Source: Planctomycetaceae bacterium (GTDB lineage Bacteria > Planctomycetota > Planctomycetia > Pirellulales > Pirellulaceae). From it: a stretch of 6,502 bases of DNA. The stretch's first letter is position 1; the number at the start of each line of letters is the position of its first letter. Below are positions 4,348-6,502 of the stretch, in pieces. The notes beneath the pieces were generated by a model that was given only the letters and a program-made list of their open reading frames with translations, was not told the origin of the DNA and did no database searches. The DNA is taken from the NCBI GenBank assembly GCA_003501565.1, contig DNPC01000542.1, forward strand, positions 1 to 6,502, read 5' to 3'. Both the position numbers and the translations under genes were made by a program.

Positions 4348-6492
4348 ATGGTTACCAATTTATTTAGTATACGAAGTGCAGCTTTCCTGCTGCTTGCGCT
4401 GATGACAACGCTCCCGACGGCCGCTGGCCAATCGCCGAACAATCCGCTCCTCAAAACCTGGGATACACCGTTTGGTGTGCCGCCCTTTGATCGGATCGAC
4501 GCGGAAGATTTTGAGCCAGCATTTGAAATCGCAATGGATCAGCATTTGACTGAGATCCAAGCGATCAGCGTAAACTCCGAGCCGCCGACGTTCGCAAATA
4601 CGATCGAAGCACTGGAGAATTCGGGCAAGAGCTTGAACCGAGTTCAAAGCACTTTCTCAGCGTTAACTTCATCTGCTACCAACGATGAGCTTCGGGCCAT
4701 ACAGGCGCGGATGGCGCCGCTCTTGGCCGCACACTCATCCATGATCACCTTGAATGCAGATCTATTCGCCCGCATCGACGCACTGCACAAGAAACGTGAC
4801 TCGCTAGGACTCGACGATGAGGCGTTGCGAGTTCTCGAATTAACGCACAAGAATTTCGTACGGGCTGGCGCAATGCTTCAGGGAGAGGATCGCGAGCGTT
4901 TGGCCGCGATTACCGAGCAACTTGCCGGTCTCTATACCGCTTTCAGCCAGAACGTGCAAAACAGCACTGAGGCATTTGCGCTTGTGCTGGAGGACGATGA
5001 CGATCTAGCTGGCCTACCCAATTTCCTGCTAAGTGCGGCGGCCCAGGCAGCCCAGGAGCGTGACCTGGAAGGACATGTGATCACTCTCGCGCGTTCCTCG
5101 TTCGAGCCATTCATGACCTTTAGCACCCGCCGCGACCTGCGTGAAAAGCTCTATAACGGTTGGACGAACCGAGGTGACAATGATGATGAGTTTGATAATG
5201 AAGCGAACATTCGCCAGATCTTGATGCTCCGTCTTGAACGCGCTCAATTACTGGGCTTCGAGGACTTCTCCTCCTACCGGACAGCCAACACGATGGCGGG
5301 TACGCCTCAGGCAGCAAAGGAACTGCTCGATGAGGTTTGGGTCGGAGCTTTAGCGAAGGCAAAGGACGAGCTGGACCGCATCCGCAAGATTATGCAAAAC
5401 GAAGGTGCCGACCACGAACTCCGGCCCTGGGACTGGTGGTACTTCGCAGAGAAAGCTCGAGCTGCTTCCTACGACCTCGACGAGGATGCCGTCAAGGCGC
5501 ATCTCTCGCTCGACAACGTTCTGGTCGCCCAGTTTGCCGTTGCCGATCGGCTGTTTGGTATCAAGTTCTCTGAACGTCGAGACATCCCAACCTACCACCC
5601 AGACGTGAAAGTGTGGGAAGTGAAGAGCGCTGCCGATGAGCACATCGGACTGTTCTACGGAGATTACTTTGCCCGTCCTGGAAAACGTGGTGGGGCGTGG
5701 ATGAGTGCTCTGCGTTCCCAACATAATTTGGGCGATGGAGCCACGCCCGTGATTATGAACAACTGCAACTATAACAAGCCAGCCAAAGGAGAGCCTGCGC
5801 TGATCTCGATGCGAGAGGCTGAAGTGATTTTCCATGAATTCGGACATGCTCTTCATGGTCTGCTCTCCAATGTCACTTACGATTCAATCTCCGGTACAGC
5901 AGTTGACTATGATTTCGTCGAGTTCCCTGCACAGATCTATGAGCATTGGATGCGGCAACCAGAAGTAATCAAGGAGTTCGCGCTTCACCACGAAACGGGT
6001 GAGCCCATGCCGACTGAATTGATTGAGCGACTTAAGGCTGCGGCCAATGCACAATCAGGTTTCGATAACGTCGAGTACATCGCGTCTGCATTCGTCGACT
6101 TGGCGTTCCATAGAATCACCGATCCGGAAGTGCTTGCCGATTTAGACATCAATTCGTTCGAGGACGGCGTGCTCTCGCAAGCCCGCATGCCAAAGGCCAT
6201 CGACATGCGCCACCGGTCGCCACACTTTTTGCATTCTTTCGCGGGCGAACTCTACGCAAGCGGATACTATACGTACATGTGGGCTGGTGTTCTCGACAAC
6301 GACGGATTCGCAGCGTTTGAAGAAGCTGGCGACATCTATGACCAGTCCCTTGCGAAGAAGCTCTACGAATACGTTTACTCAGCTGGAAACACGCGGTCCG
6401 CGATGGATGCCTACATCGGATTCCGGGGACGTAAGCCGAGTACTGGGCCGCTGCTTCGCAACCGTGGATTGGAAGTAAAGAGTCAGGAATAA
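4348..6492 (+). CDS. dcp: Exported M3-family zinc metallopeptidase, dipeptidyl carboxypeptidase type
   Basis: This 714-aa protein is a complete M3A peptidase of the Dcp/OpdA group, which cleaves short peptides (Dcp removes C-terminal dipeptides). The zinc site is H496-E497-F498-G499-H500, with the third ligand most likely E525 in DFVEFPAQ. The 29-residue spacing equals that of E. coli Dcp as I recall it (His470, His474, Glu499). Other family marks are the N-terminal helical part with FANTIEALENSGKSLNRV (about 76-93), GKRGGAW before the active site, NNCNYNKP, and the C-terminal substrate-binding SGYYTYMW (about 638-645; the Tyr residues at 640, 641 and 643 include the likely catalytic and binding ones). 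It ends in a conserved LLRNRGL. Residues 1-27 form a signal peptide (Arg9, hydrophobic core 11-19, likely cleavage at AAG/Q), so the enzyme is probably exported, unlike many cytosolic M3 enzymes. The length exceeds the 681 aa of E. coli Dcp by about the signal peptide. No strong SD precedes 4348, and a later Met would cut into the signal peptide. OpdA-like specificity cannot be excluded. Confidence 0.93.
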   Translation: MVTNLFSIRSAAFLLLALMTTLPTAAGQSPNNPLLKTWDTPFGVPPFDRIDAEDFEPAFEIAMDQHLTEIQAISVNSEPPTFANTIEALENSGKSLNRVQSTFSALTSSATNDELRAIQARMAPLLAAHSSMITLNADLFARIDALHKKRDSLGLDDEALRVLELTHKNFVRAGAMLQGEDRERLAAITEQLAGLYTAFSQNVQNSTEAFALVLEDDDDLAGLPNFLLSAAAQAAQERDLEGHVITLARSSFEPFMTFSTRRDLREKLYNGWTNRGDNDDEFDNEANIRQILMLRLERAQLLGFEDFSSYRTANTMAGTPQAAKELLDEVWVGALAKAKDELDRIRKIMQNEGADHELRPWDWWYFAEKARAASYDLDEDAVKAHLSLDNVLVAQFAVADRLFGIKFSERRDIPTYHPDVKVWEVKSAADEHIGLFYGDYFARPGKRGGAWMSALRSQHNLGDGATPVIMNNCNYNKPAKGEPALISMREAEVIFHEFGHALHGLLSNVTYDSISGTAVDYDFVEFPAQIYEHWMRQPEVIKEFALHHETGEPMPTELIERLKAAANAQSGFDNVEYIASAFVDLAFHRITDPEVLADLDINSFEDGVLSQARMPKAIDMRHRSPHFLHSFAGELYASGYYTYMWAGVLDNDGFAAFEEAGDIYDQSLAKKLYEYVYSAGNTRSAMDAYIGFRGRKPSTGPLLRNRGLEVKSQE

Positions 6493-6502
6493 ACCTGTGT
6501 GC

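Noticed and set aside
4049..4402. 117-residue frame bridging the NTF2-like and peptidase genes
   Set aside because: It overlaps both recognised genes out of frame and its composition is not protein-like.
5350..5856. 168-residue open frame on the minus strand inside the peptidase gene
   Set aside because: It lies wholly within the conserved M3 catalytic region and its sequence shows no domain features; it is an antisense shadow.
1..6502. CRISPR arrays, tRNA or rRNA genes, insertion sequences, riboswitches
   Set aside because: I saw no regularly spaced repeats, tRNA-like cloverleaf, rRNA motif, transposase or known riboswitch pattern on either strand.

Overview
The window holds six protein-coding loci and no RNA gene, CRISPR array, transposase or integrase that I can see. 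Moderate GC, weak or absent Shine-Dalgarno (SD) sequences at several starts, a large OPT transporter, a small secreted NTF2-like protein and attC-like palindromes together suggest a Gram-negative-type bacterium. Planctomycetes (Pirellulales, Rhodopirellula-like) are my best guess. That rests on the overall style of the genes, not on a marker gene.

Region 1 (1-1055, minus strand) looks like accessory DNA. Reading along the minus strand, a broken Fur-type winged-helix regulator (1055 to 736) is followed by an imperfect palindrome (about 690-768). A four-helix membrane protein of unknown function (658 to 86) comes next, followed by a second imperfect palindrome (about 71-140). Both reading frames run into the palindrome behind them. 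The palindromes share a 12-of-14-base element, TGCAATGCNNTGTT, 632 bp apart. This order (ORF, palindrome, ORF, palindrome, all one way) resembles degenerate integron gene cassettes, but no integrase is visible and the core sites are imperfect.

Region 2 (1143-3478, minus strand) is a two-gene operon. An OPT-family oligopeptide transporter (590 aa) is followed, two bases after its stop codon, by a 186-aa protein with two membrane segments and a soluble C-terminal domain. The spacing implies translational coupling and a functional partnership. A weak hairpin lies downstream.

Region 3 (3679-6492, plus strand) is divergent from the OPT operon across a 200-bp spacer. It holds a secreted NTF2/SnoaL-like protein (GTG start) and, after a 180-bp gap, a complete M3-family zinc metallopeptidase of the dipeptidyl carboxypeptidase (Dcp/OpdA) type with its own signal peptide.

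Taken together, regions 2 and 3 suggest peptide use: an exported Dcp-type peptidase trims oligopeptides outside the cytoplasm, and the OPT carrier brings peptides in. This link is inferred from proximity and family roles. The most unusual items are the doubly frameshifted Fur-like gene, the palindrome-flanked membrane-protein unit, and the coupled OPT/two-helix pair.
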